Shown here in pieces: positions 44,201-54,012 of a stretch of DNA of 64,000 bases; the first letter of the stretch is position 1; each line of letters starts with the position of its first letter. A program made the translations under genes and the position numbers. This stretch comes from CBDAPI01 sp965248635 (GTDB taxonomy: Bacteria; Acidobacteriota; UBA6911; RPQK01; CBDAPI01), in the NCBI GenBank assembly GCA_965248635.1, contig OZ252114.1, positions 4,402,001-4,466,000 on the forward strand, given 5' to 3'. The notes beneath the pieces are model-generated. The model saw only the letters and a program-made list of their open reading frames with translations, ran no database searches and was not told the DNA's origin.

Positions 44201-44860
44201 TCAAATCATTCCTTCATCGGCAAAGCTGAAGTATTCGTTCTCTCCAACGATGACGTGATCCAGCACCCGGATCCCGATCAGGCACCCCACTTCCACGAGC
44301 CGGCGTGTAATCTGCAGATCTTCAGGGCTGGGAGCCGGGTCGCCGCTTGGATGATTGTGAACACAGAGCAGGCCGGCAGCGGCCTCCAGCACGGCTGGAC
44401 GAAAGACCTCCCTGGGATGCACGAGCGAAGCCGTCAAAGACCCCTCTGACACGCGAACCAGCCTCAGGAATCGGTTTTTCCCGTTCAGAAGCACGGCCCA
44501 GAAACACTCTTTCCTGAGGTGGATCATTCGGGGGTGAAAATGACGAAAGATCTCCAGACTGCACGAAAACTTCTGGCCGGGCCTCAGGCCAGGCCAGTCG
44601 AGGCGGCGGCAAAGATGAAGGCCTGCAACGATGGCCCGGGTCTGACAACCTGCGAATCCCTGATCCCGAAGTTCTCGAGTCAGTGTTCTGCAGTCTGAGC
44701 TCTGCGCCAGGACCCGCAGCAGAATGTGCGCCTGCGTCAGGGCTATGTCCCCCGGGGATCCATTGGCAAGGAACGTGGCCGCCAGTTCCAGATCCGTGAA
44801 CTCCTCGGCTCCTGCAGTGAACCATCGTTGCTGAATTTCGGTCACAGTTTCGTTGCCCAC
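44201..44860 (-). CDS. radC: RadC-family JAB-domain protein
   Basis: 219 aa from GTG 44860. The N-terminal helix-hairpin-helix-like region is degenerate. The JAMM motif is complete: LLCVHNHPSGDPAPSPEDLQ with VLDHVIVGENEYFSFADEGM at the end. RadC proteins are linked to DNA processing, although the old radiation-repair role is disputed. Ends 15 bases before the PfkB start on the same strand. Confidence 0.9.
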   Translation of the reverse strand: MGNETVTEIQQRWFTAGAEEFTDLELAATFLANGSPGDIALTQAHILLRVLAQSSDCRTLTRELRDQGFAGCQTRAIVAGLHLCRRLDWPGLRPGQKFSCSLEIFRHFHPRMIHLRKECFWAVLLNGKNRFLRLVRVSEGSLTASLVHPREVFRPAVLEAAAGLLCVHNHPSGDPAPSPEDLQITRRLVEVGCLIGIRVLDHVIVGENEYFSFADEGMI

Positions 44861-44910
44861 ATAGTTACTAACGCCGCAGGATGAAAATGGGCGGAACTGG
44901 TTGCAAGCCC

Positions 44911-44999
44911 GATCCTAGAGGAGCGGGAGAGGGCTCAGGGCGGAGAACGTTTAAAAGCCCGGCCGTAGCCCTGAGCCCTCTCTCGCTCCTCTAGGATCG
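44911..44999. repeat. Long palindrome 1, arms 31 bp with one mismatch
   Basis: Left arm GATCCTAGAGGAGCG..., right arm its complement, 27-base centre with AACGTTTAAAAGCCCG. It lies between the divergent radC and ligD genes. A second palindrome at 53532-53604 has unrelated outer stem bases but the same GGCTCAGGG inner stem and CGTTTAAA centre. Confidence 0.85.
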
Positions 45000-45047
45000 A
45001 ACAGGACAAGGACCCAGGAAACGAGAAACGGTTAGAATACTGTCGCA

Positions 45048-47563
45048 GTGGCAGACCTGAAGAAATACCGGGACAAGCGGGACTTTGAAAGCACAGGCGA
45101 ACCCGAGGGGCGGCCCACGTCTGATTCCGGAGACGCTTTGCGCTTCGTCGTGCAGAAACATGCAGCCCGTCGACTTCACTACGATCTCAGACTCGAAATG
45201 GAGGGAGTCCTGCGATCCTGGGCAATTCCCAGAGGCCCCTCCCTGGATCCATCCGAGAAACGCCTGGCTGTCCACACCGAGGACCATCCCCTCGAGTACC
45301 TGCACTTCGAAGGCGTGATCCCTGCAGGACAGTACGGAGCGGGAAACATGATTGTCTGGGATCAGGGAAGCTACCAGTGCGTGGGCAAGGAGACCCATCC
45401 GGTTCGGGCCTGGCAGCAGGGAACGCTTGACCTTCGGCTCTACGGTGAGAAGCTGCAGGGTCACTGGGTGCTGGTCAAGATCAAAGGGTCAGAAAACGAC
45501 TGGCTGCTGATCAAGAAGGATGATCCTTTCGCCGATCCTCAGAAAGACCTGCTGAAAGAGATGTCCGAATCGGTTTTGTCCGGCCTGGAAGTCGAAGAAC
45601 TGGTCGAAGGGGTCACTGCCTCACACCGGCATCGCCATCAGAGGCTCCTCTCCGAACTGCAACTGGAACCGGCCCTGCTCGATCAGGTTCCTGCTCCTAT
45701 GCTGCCCAGCCTGGTGCAGAAAGTACCCGCCGGAACCGGGTGGCTGTACGAACTCAAATACGACGGTTTTCGAGCACTGGCGGAAAAAAAAACGGCAAAA
45801 TCCGACTCCTCTCTCGAAATCTGAAGCGCCTGGACCAGCACTTTCAGGAACTTCTGCCCTGCCTGCTGGCATTGCCTGCAGAGAACTTCCTGCTGGATGG
45901 CGAGATTCTCATCTTCGACAGCGAGGGCCGTTCCCGCTTCCAGTCGCTCCAGTCGAGGTTGGGTATCGGTGCCCGGTCTCAGAGCAAAGAGGAGACGGGA
46001 CCGGCACGCTACCTGGTCTTCGACGTGCTGTCTTGCGACGGCTTCGACCTCCGAGAAGTCACTCTGTCCGAGCGCAGGCGCATCCTCGAGGCCCTGGTGC
46101 CGCAGTCCGAATTGATCAAGAAAGTAGATGTCCTGACAAAACAGGGAGAAAGCTTCTTCCGTCTCGTGGCGCAGCAGGGGTTGGAAGGCATCGTGGCCAA
46201 GCAGGCGGGAAGTCGCTATGTGTCCGGGAGAAGTTCCCGCTGGTTGAAGATCAAGGCCACTCGCGAGCAGAGCTTCGTCATCGGTGGTTTCACGGCGCCC
46301 TCAAAAAGCAGAAAGCACTTTGGCGCTCTGGCGATAGGTCTCTTTGATGAGGATCGACTCCGTTTTGTGGGAAAAGTGGGAGGCGGGTTCAATGCAGAAA
46401 CACTGCGGACGGTCTACGACCAGGTGAAATCTCTCCACATCGAAGAAGCCCCCTTTCAGGAGATTCCCCGGCAAATCGCCGGCGCAGAGTGGGTGAAACC
46501 GACGCTGGTCTGCGATGTCAAGTTCAACGAGTGGACGCGTGACTGGATCCTTCGCGCCCCGGTGTTCTTGAAACTCCGTCCGGAGCTGGAGGCAACCGAG
46601 TGCCGATTCGAAGGCGGTCCGGACAGCCCGGCAGCGGGCAGCAGTGAAGACGACGGACTGGAACAGTACGATTTCCTGAGCAATCTGGACAAGCCCTTCT
46701 GGGCCAGGGAAGGCTACACAAAACGTGATCTAGTGGACTATTACCACCGCATAGCACCGGTTCTACTCCCCTACCTGAAGGATCGTCCCCTGAACCTGGA
46801 ACGTTATCCGGATGGCTATGAGGGCAAGAGTTTCTACCAGAAAGATGCCCCGGACTTTCTTCCCGAATGGATCGACACTGCGGTCGTCCCCTCCGGGTCG
46901 AAGGGGAAGGCCAACCGCCACGTCCTCTGCAACGATCGGCGAAGCCTGGTGTACCTGGCCAATCTGGCCTGTATTCCGTTACATCCGTGGAGCAGCCGGG
47001 CGGGTTCCATCGAGTTCCCGGACTTCATGATCATTGATCTGGATCCAGGTGAGGGAGTTCCGTTTCCGGCAGTCTGCCGGCTGGCCCTTACAGTGAAGGA
47101 GATCCTCGCCCAGTTGAGTCTGAACGGCTATCCCAAGACATCCGGATCGAAGGGACTCCACGTTGTGGTGCCCCTGGACTCCAGGCACGACTACAAGTCA
47201 GTCCGCAGGTTTGCTGAAGTCATTGCCCGCCTGGCCGTCCACAGTATGGGAGACCTGGCCACGATTGAGAGAGGAATGGAAAAAAGGAAAGGAAAAATCT
47301 ACATCGATTATCTCCAGAATGGCTTTGGGAAAACCATTGTCAGCCCCTATTGCCTGAGACCGCGGCCCGGCGCACCTGTGTCCACACCGCTCAACTGGAA
47401 CGAAGTCTCCTCGAGTATTCGACCACAGGCTTTCAACATTCGGAGCACTTTCCGCAGACTGGCGGCCAAAGGGGATCCGTTCCAGCCACTCCTGACCGAG
47501 AAACAGTCACTCCAGTGTGCCTTGCAGCAACTCGAAGAGCTTTTCTCAGACGGCTCCCCATGA
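45048..47563 (+). pseudogene. ligD: ATP-dependent DNA ligase LigD (phosphoesterase-ligase-polymerase), frameshift in A9
   Basis: Domain order: 3'-phosphoesterase (RFVVQKHAARRLHYDLRLEM), ligase with the adenylated lysine in YELKYDGFRAL, then primase-polymerase (DLDPGEGVPF and SGSKGLHVVVPLD). About 840 aa, as in Pseudomonas-type LigD. The frame breaks right after the ligase motif, in a run of nine A (45784-45792); one more A would restore it. Either a homopolymer error or a switchable tract. LigD seals double-strand breaks with Ku in non-homologous end joining; no Ku gene lies in the window. GTG 45048 is the start. Confidence 0.85.
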
Positions 47564-48645
47564 ACCAGGGCTCCCGAAATCCCATTGCGCCACTTCGGAA
47601 GTTCAGGGAGTTGCTGCTGAACCGTCCCTTCCAGCCCCATCGAGTCATTCCCCATCCCCATCTGCAGACCATGGCGTCGGCTCTGGCCAGGAGGGATTTC
47701 GGCTGGGGGGCACTGAACACTGAGACACTGGCTCTCGAACTGCCCGGACAGACTCGCGTCCGCAGCGAGTGCTATTTCGGCAATCCAGGGGCACCCACGC
47801 TTCTGGTCGTCCACGGAATGGGAGGGTCGAGTCAGTCACCCTACATGCAGGGCTTTCTGCACAAGGCCTGCCGGGAAGGGTGGAACGCCGTTCTCCTGAA
47901 CCTCTACGACTTAAACCTGGCCGGAAGCAGACCGGTCATTTTTCACTCCGGGTCCAGTCGAGAATTGGAAGGAATTGTCCACCGAGTGCTCGATCTGGAC
48001 CAGTGCGGGACGCTCGTCCTGGTAGCCGTCTCGATGGGAGGAAACATCCTGCTCAAGCTCCTTGGAGAGTGGGGAGACGGAGCGCCAGACCGGGTTCGAG
48101 CCGCCGCCGTGGTCTCACCCCTGGTCGACCTGATGGCGAGCTGGGACACACTCGACCGTCTCACGAACCGTCCTTACCGCTGGCACTATGTCCAGGGCTT
48201 GAAGCAGGTGGTCCGAAAGAATGAGCGGCACCTGGCCAAGCACATCGACGTTGAGGGCATCCGGAAAATCAAGTCAATCCGTGAGTTCGACGAAATCTTC
48301 ACCAGTGTCCTGGGGGGATTCCAGGATGCCTTCGACTACTATCGCCGAGCCAGCGCCTCACCCTGGCTCGAGAGGATTCGAGTCCCGACACTGGTCCTTC
48401 ATTCCAAGAGGGATCCGATTCTTCCCTGGGGACCCCTGATGACACCGGGCCTCCGGGAGAATCCAAGCGTCCTGCTGTGGCTGTCCAGGGAGGGAGGGCA
48501 TGTGGGGTTTATCGAGCAGGAAAGAAAAGACATCGATCGACACTGGGCCGAGAACCGCATCATCGACTTCGCACGATTGCGGTTTGGCCCGAAGCAAGAC
48601 AGTAGGGCGCGCCAACCTGGCCTGCCGAACGGAACTAAACGGTAA
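47560..48645 (+). CDS. YheT-family alpha/beta hydrolase
   Basis: 361 aa; ATG overlaps the ligD stop (ATGA). FQPHRVIPHPHLQTMASALA is the family start; VVHGMGGSSQSPYMQGF the oxyanion region; VAVSMGGNILLKLLGEWG the nucleophile elbow; HSKRDPILPW the acid and SREGGHVGFIE the catalytic His. Predicted esterase or lipase of the cytoplasm. Coupled to ligD, but no functional link is known. Confidence 0.9.
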   Translation: MNQGSRNPIAPLRKFRELLLNRPFQPHRVIPHPHLQTMASALARRDFGWGALNTETLALELPGQTRVRSECYFGNPGAPTLLVVHGMGGSSQSPYMQGFLHKACREGWNAVLLNLYDLNLAGSRPVIFHSGSSRELEGIVHRVLDLDQCGTLVLVAVSMGGNILLKLLGEWGDGAPDRVRAAAVVSPLVDLMASWDTLDRLTNRPYRWHYVQGLKQVVRKNERHLAKHIDVEGIRKIKSIREFDEIFTSVLGGFQDAFDYYRRASASPWLERIRVPTLVLHSKRDPILPWGPLMTPGLRENPSVLLWLSREGGHVGFIEQERKDIDRHWAENRIIDFARLRFGPKQDSRARQPGLPNGTKR

Positions 48646-48678
48646 CCGGTTCAGTTCGGCACCGTTGATAACTGTGCC

Positions 48679-49071
48679 CTACAGCCTCCGCGACCGCAGC
48701 AGCAACCAGCTCACTGATATCCCGAGCAGGGCCCCGACTCCGTCGGCCAGGAGATCCGCCAGAGAGGGTGTGCGGCCCGACACGAAGCTCTGATGAAACT
48801 CGTCGGACATGCCGTAGGCTAGGGCCACGACCCACAGCAGCACGGCACTGGAGCCCTTAAGTCCCTTGCTGAGTCCAGAAGTCGCGCCCCAGACGAGAGT
48901 CAGGCTGAAGATCAGGTATCCGATGGAGTGCCCCGCTTGGTCCGGAACCCCTCCGACCACGGCGGGAACACGGCTCTGCTGGGAAAACCAGAAAATGAGC
49001 GCAGCACAGACCGCTGCCGGAAGCCAGTGAATCCAGAGGAAATAGCCCGTCCGATTAGTACTCACTTCCAT
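48679..49071 (-). CDS. VanZ-family membrane protein
   Basis: 130 aa from ATG 49071. Four hydrophobic helices; FWFSQQSRVPA, PDQAGHSIGYLIFSL and ALAYGMSDEFHQSFVSGRTP with SLADLLADGVGALLG are the VanZ-like signature. Last gene of a three-gene minus-strand unit with the two small membrane proteins upstream. Role unknown outside teicoplanin resistance. Confidence 0.88.
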   Translation of the reverse strand: MEVSTNRTGYFLWIHWLPAAVCAALIFWFSQQSRVPAVVGGVPDQAGHSIGYLIFSLTLVWGATSGLSKGLKGSSAVLLWVVALAYGMSDEFHQSFVSGRTPSLADLLADGVGALLGISVSWLLLRSRRL

Positions 49072-49085
49072 GAATATATGGAAGC

Positions 49086-49256
49086 TTACCAGGGAATCCC
49101 CGACATGACCCAGGCACCGGCCAGCGAGCCCAGGATCATGTAAGCCAGCAACTTGAAGAAATAACGGATTCGGGCCTGGCGATCTTCTTTGGCAATCAGG
49201 GCAAACACAATGGCGATACACAAAGCCAGGACGATCAGCCCGCTGAAGTGATTCAT
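49086..49256 (-). CDS. 56-aa small membrane protein
   Basis: MNHFSGLIVLALCIAIVFAL, a charged loop (IAKEDRQARIRYFFK), then LLAYMILGSLAGAWVMSGIP. Two membrane helices with a basic cytoplasmic loop. ATG overlaps the stop of the DUF6677 gene (ATGA), and VanZ begins 15 bases after its stop. Confidence 0.75.
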   Translation of the reverse strand: MNHFSGLIVLALCIAIVFALIAKEDRQARIRYFFKLLAYMILGSLAGAWVMSGIPW

Positions 49257-49618
49257 GACTTCCGCCCCAGGGCAATGTCAAAAGCGTCGACCACAAGCAG
49301 CATATTCAGCAGTCCTGCAGTGTAGAGATAGGTGTTGCCGTATTCGTAACCCAGCGCCGTAATCTGCCCGTTTCCCAGCCCCATGAATTGCCCGGCCAGA
49401 TAGGGAAGGCCGATAGCCAGCCCGGCAATGAACTTGAGCAGCCCAAAGAATCCGGGGGTCAGCCCAAAAAGGCGACCGTCCATGAACAGGCCCAGAGAAA
49501 AGAGAGACAGGACCACGACCAGAAACACCAGGCCCCGCTTCCATCGATTCAGAAAGATGTGGCCGCCCCCGGGGATCAGCCACGCGAGGGCACAGGCTGC
49601 TACTGTTTTCATTACCAT
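49253..49618 (-). CDS. DUF6677-family small membrane protein
   Basis: 121 aa; ALAWLIPGGGHIFLNRWKRG then LVFLVVVLSLFSLGLFMDGR and an IAGLAIGLPYLAGQFMGLGN segment are typical of this acidobacterial family. Three or four helices. First gene of the DUF6677/56-aa/VanZ unit. Confidence 0.8.
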   Translation of the reverse strand: MVMKTVAACALAWLIPGGGHIFLNRWKRGLVFLVVVLSLFSLGLFMDGRLFGLTPGFFGLLKFIAGLAIGLPYLAGQFMGLGNGQITALGYEYGNTYLYTAGLLNMLLVVDAFDIALGRKS

Positions 49619-49873
49619 ACTGCTTCCATCATACGGAATCCTTGATTTAAAATTCCATCTCTAAGCGCTGCGGCGGGCTCAGTTTGAAGAAAATGCCCTC
49701 GCTGGCGCTGGGGTTCTGACACTCTGGGGGTGGCCTTCAACACCACCAACGGAACCGCGGGCGCAGGCCGCGGCCAGAACCAGCAACCCGGAACCCGGAA
49801 CTCGGAACTCGAAACAAAACACCGTCAGATGGGGGTAGTAGCGTGTTTGGTTCTCTCTTCCCAGGAGACGACT

Positions 49874-52234
49874 ATGGGAATCCAGCAGGTCCTCCAGAAG
49901 TGGCACCACTTGAGCGAAACCGGGGAGGCCACTGCCTGGATCCGAATCGAGGGTCAGCCGGGTGACTATCGGGATCTGCCGGACACTCTTGATGCAGGGC
50001 TGGTGCAGGCCCTGGCCACCCGCGGCATCGACCGTCTCTATTCCCACCAGCATCAGGCCTTTGACTCGATCCGAAGGGGCGAAAACCTGGTGGTCGTCAC
50101 ACCGACAGCCTCGGGCAAAACTCTCTGTTACAACCTGGCAGTTCTGCAGCGATTGCTGGAAGACAAGGAGGCTCGGGCCCTGTACCTGTTTCCGACGAAA
50201 GCCCTGGCTCAGGACCAGCTCGCGGAGCTAGCCGCCCTGACGCAGACACTGTCGCCGATTCCCGGAATCGATGTCTACGACGGAGACACACCTTCCGACC
50301 GAAGGCGCCGGATCCGCAAGCAGGCTCGCATCGTTCTCACCAACCCGGACATGCTGCACCCGGGCATCCTGCCGCATCACCCGAAATGGATCGAGTTCTT
50401 CCAAAACCTCCGGTATGTCGTAGTGGACGAGATCCACACCTATCGGGGCGTCTTCGGGAGCCACCTCGCCAATGTCTTCAGACGCCTCAAACGGATCCCT
50501 CGCTTTTACAATTCCAGCATCCAGTTCATCGCCTGTTCCGCCACCATTGCCAATCCCGATGAACTCGCCTCGGCACTGGTCGAGGAACCGGTCACTTCAA
50601 TTGACCGAAGTGGAGCTCCCCGCACGTCCAAGGACGTGATTCTCTTGAATCCTCCTCTCCGCAACCCGGGCCTGGGCCTGAGGCAGAGCGCTTTGACGTG
50701 CGCCCGGAGATTTGCCCTCGACCTGCTGCAGGAAGGTGTGCAAGCGATTGTGTTCGCCACCAGTCGAGTGAACGTCGAGGTACTGCTGCGCTACCTGCAA
50801 AAAGGGATCCCGTCAGCGGCTGGTGAAGCTCCCAGAATCCGAGGCTACCGGGGAGGATATCTGCCACGTACGCGCAGAGAAATCGAACGCCAGCTTCGAG
50901 AGAAAGAGCTTCTGGGCGTGGTCAGCACCAATGCACTCGAGCTGGGGATTGACATCGGCAGCCTGGAAGCCTGCGTCCTGGCAGGTTACCCCGGAACGAT
51001 CGCTTCCACCTGGCAACAGATTGGACGAGCAGGGCGTCGCCGGGGCCACTCGGTGGCCATGCTGGTGGCTCGGAATCTTCCTCTGGACCAGTTTATCGTC
51101 AGCTGTCCCGACTACTTTTTCGATCGTTCACCGGAACGGGCTTTGATCCACCCCGACCATCTCCATATTCTCGTCAGCCACATCAAGTGTGCCGCCTTCG
51201 AGCTCCCCTTCCGCAAGGGCGAACAGTTCGGCGAGGATCTCCAGGAAATCCTGGCATTCCTGGCCGAGCACGGACTGGTTACACGGGCCGGGGATACCTG
51301 GCACTGGTCTGATGAGTCTTATCCTGCGGATTCGGTCCGTCTGCGCAGCCTGGCCGAGGAGAACTTCGTCGTTTTCAATCTGGAAGACGGAAACCGGGCA
51401 ATCGCCGAAGTGGATTTCGATTCGGCCCCCGAGCTCATCCATGAAGGGGCTGTCTATCTCTGTGAAGGCCGGCAATACCACGTGGAGAGGCTCGATTACT
51501 CGGGACGAAAGGCATTTGTCGAACCGGTCAACGTGGATTACTACACCGACGCCGTCACCCAGTCCAGACTCCGGGTTCTCTCCATCGAGGAGAGCCGGCA
51601 GGATCAGTCTGTGACAGTCGAGCACGGCGAAGTCCACCTGGTCAGGAAGGTTCCAGGCTTCAAGAAGATCCGCTTCTATACGGGAGAGAACCTGGGCTAC
51701 GGCAAGGTCTAACTTCCGGTTCACGAACTCCACACGATGGCCTACTGGTTCAGCCTTCGAGAAGCCGATCTCGCCGCCATCGGCCTGACTCGGGATGAGA
51801 CGATTCTGGGATGCCTGGGCCTCTCCTTTGCGCTGCACACCGTCGCCACGCTGCTGGTGATGTGTGATCCGCGAGACCTGGGCCGCTCGGTCGGCGACCG
51901 CAGCACGGCCTGGTTCGCACTTGCAGAACAGGGTTCTGTGGGTCTCTACTCGTCGGGATCCTCCCCGCTGGAGACCAGCCTCGAGAGCATCGGCGGCTTT
52001 GACCCCACAGTTTTCCTGTTCGACAATGTGCCTGGCGGAATCGGCTTTTCCGAGAAACTGTTCGAGCACCATTCGGAGCTCATTCTTCAGGCACGCCACC
52101 TGATCGAGCGGTGTGGCTGTACGGATGGGTGCCCTTCCTGTGTTGGACCCGTCAATGAACTGGCCCGAAAGACCCGCGGGGCCGCCCTCAGAATCGCAAA
52201 GATGATCAACTCAGCGGCCATTACCACGCAGTAA
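49874..52234 (+). pseudogene. mrfA: MrfA-type DEAD/DEAH helicase with DUF1998 zinc domain, in-frame stop
   Basis: ATG 49874 follows AGGAGACGACT. Walker A VVTPTASGKTLCYNLAVLQ, DEAH-like VVVDEIHTYRGVFGSHLANV, motif III CSATIANP, and motif VI QQIGRAGRRRGHS. After NLGYGKV the frame has a TAA (51710-51712) and then continues unchanged, LPVHELHTMAYWFSL, into the DUF1998 part with CGCTDGCPSC. Read-through gives about 786 aa. The family (YprA/MrfA) acts with MrfB in repair of mitomycin-type damage. The stop separates the zinc domain; it may be an error or a true mutation. Confidence 0.82.
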
Positions 52235-52246
52235 CTACTGGCTTTC

Positions 52247-53491
52247 ATGAATCAGAAACTGCGCCGGGAACTGGACAGGATCTATGGCCGGGGAACCTCT
52301 CCCGTTGCAACCGAGATCGGATCTCTTCGACTTGAACTAGAGAAGACACGAGAGCAGCAGACGAGGCGCCTGGCTGATGAAATGGACGGCTACTGGGCAG
52401 AAGAAGATTCAGGTCGAACCCTCGTCATCGACCGTTCATTGCCTCTCTTTCACCAGCATGCCGGCGTCGAGTTCGAGGACTACTTGAGAATCAGGCCGGA
52501 GTCCTTCGGCTTGCTTTTCGGAGACACCGATCTGTTCCATTTCAACCCGGCCAAGACGGTTTTTCTCGACACCGAGACGACCGGTCTCTCCGGGGGTGCC
52601 GGAACCTATGTCTTTCTGGTGGGGCTGGGGTACTTCGACGACGCCCGGTTCGTCATCCGCCAGTTCCTCATGCCCGGGCTGGGATCCGAGCCGGCCCACC
52701 TCTCGGCCCTTGCCCGTCTGGTAGCCGGAAAAGGCTTTGAGCAACTCGTCACGTTCAACGGCAGGAGCTTTGACCTGCCCATCCTCAATGACAGATATAC
52801 TCTCAACCGCCTGGCCAGCCCCTTTGCCGGGCTGAAACACCTGGATCTTCTTCACCCCATCCGCCTGCTCTGGCGCCGCCGAGTCGGGAGCTGCTCCCTG
52901 CAGAGCTTGGAGCAATCGGTCCTGGGGTTTTGTCGGGAGGGAGATATTCCCTCCCATCTGATTCCGCGGGTTTTTCTGACCTTCGCCCGCTCTGGGCAGA
53001 CCCACGGGCTGCGACCCGTGCTCAGGCACAACCGGATGGATCTCCTTTCCATGCTGAGCCTCTGTTGTCTCGCCTGCAGGATACTCGGTCCAGCAGGAGA
53101 GGAGCCCGAGATTGAACCGATGTCTCTGGCGCGCTTCTACCGAATCAGAGGCCAACGCAGCCTGGCAATTAAATGGCTGCGGCGGGCCGTCTCCCAGCTG
53201 CCGGAGGACTCATCAGACCGGCGCCATGCTCAGTCGCAGCTGGCAGAACTACTTCGAAAGAGCCGTTGTGAGTCCGAGGCACTGCCTCTTTACCTCGACC
53301 TGATCCAGTCCTGGCCCGATCCGCCGTCCTCGATATTCGAAGGAGCAGCAAAGATCCTCGAGCATTCCAGAAGGGACTTTGGCGCAGCCCTCGAAATTGT
53401 GGAGCAGGCCCAACGCTTTTACCCGACTCCCCTCTTCGCCAGGCGGCACCATCGGCTGGTCTGCCGCCAGGCCGGCAAGAGGTGGTATTGA
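52247..53491 (+). CDS. mrfB: MrfB-type 3'-5' exonuclease (DEDDh) with TPR-like tail
   Basis: 414 aa, 12 bases after mrfA. TVFLDTETTGLSGGAGTYVF holds DxE; LVTFNGRSFDLPILNDRY the third acid; LRHNRMDLLSMLSL the His and last acid. The C-terminal third (FYRIRGQRSLAIKWLRRAVS; DSSDRRHAQSQLAELLRKSR) forms TPR-like helices. With MrfA it forms the mitomycin repair pair known from Bacillus (YprA/YprB). Confidence 0.88.
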   Translation: MNQKLRRELDRIYGRGTSPVATEIGSLRLELEKTREQQTRRLADEMDGYWAEEDSGRTLVIDRSLPLFHQHAGVEFEDYLRIRPESFGLLFGDTDLFHFNPAKTVFLDTETTGLSGGAGTYVFLVGLGYFDDARFVIRQFLMPGLGSEPAHLSALARLVAGKGFEQLVTFNGRSFDLPILNDRYTLNRLASPFAGLKHLDLLHPIRLLWRRRVGSCSLQSLEQSVLGFCREGDIPSHLIPRVFLTFARSGQTHGLRPVLRHNRMDLLSMLSLCCLACRILGPAGEEPEIEPMSLARFYRIRGQRSLAIKWLRRAVSQLPEDSSDRRHAQSQLAELLRKSRCESEALPLYLDLIQSWPDPPSSIFEGAAKILEHSRRDFGAALEIVEQAQRFYPTPLFARRHHRLVCRQAGKRWY

Positions 53492-53531
53492 TGGGAGGAA
53501 ACACCCACCTTGGCTTTCAGACCTCCGAGGA

Positions 53532-53604
53532 GAGAGTGGGAGGAGGCTCAGGGCAGCGCGACGTTTAAATTCCCGAGCGCTTCCCTGAGCCTCCTCCCAC
53601 TCTC
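53532..53604. repeat. Long palindrome 2, arms 22 bp perfect
   Basis: Arms GAGAGTGGGAGGAGGCTCAG... and complement, centre CGCGACGTTTAAATTCCCGA. Same inner stem and CGTTTAAA centre as palindrome 1 (44911-44999). It follows mrfB and may also end its transcript. Confidence 0.85.
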
Positions 53605-53796
53605 GGCTTCCATCACCAAGGGCTCTCTGGCCTGAAACAAAGGAGACGGCTAAGATCGGCAGCCGGCTCAATCTTCCTGGTCGCGGCTCCGAGGCCCTAC
53701 CACGCTCTAGTTTGGAATCCGGCGTGGAACCCGGAACTCGAAACCCGGAACGCCGTGAGTGCAAGCGAGCGGCAAATGGACTAGAATCCACTGCCC

Positions 53797-54012
53797 ATGT
53801 CCCGCAAGCTTGTCTACCGGCTGGTGATCGGCTACTTCATCGTCGCGGTCCTGACCACCATGTGGCCGATCTATCCCTTCTTCAATCGGATCCGACCACT
53901 GATTCTGGGGATGCCCTTCTCGCTGGCCTACCTGGTCTTTCTCGTCGTTCTTTCATTCCTTGTGCTGGTCAGTCTCTTCTCCTGGGAACAAAAACGGGAC
54001 AGCAAGGAATGA
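53797..54012 (+). CDS. DUF3311-like small membrane protein
   Basis: 71 aa, two helices (VIGYFIVAVLTTMWPIYPFF; AYLVFLVVLSFLVLVSLFSW). Proteins of this kind commonly precede solute:sodium symporters; its stop overlaps the next start (ATGA). Probable partner or chaperone subunit. Confidence 0.85.
   Translation: MSRKLVYRLVIGYFIVAVLTTMWPIYPFFNRIRPLILGMPFSLAYLVFLVVLSFLVLVSLFSWEQKRDSKE

Noticed and set aside
42872..44449. 525-aa open frame on the plus strand
   Set aside because: It is antisense to the PfkB kinase and its neighbour, both with clear family motifs; the plus-strand translation has no protein pattern.
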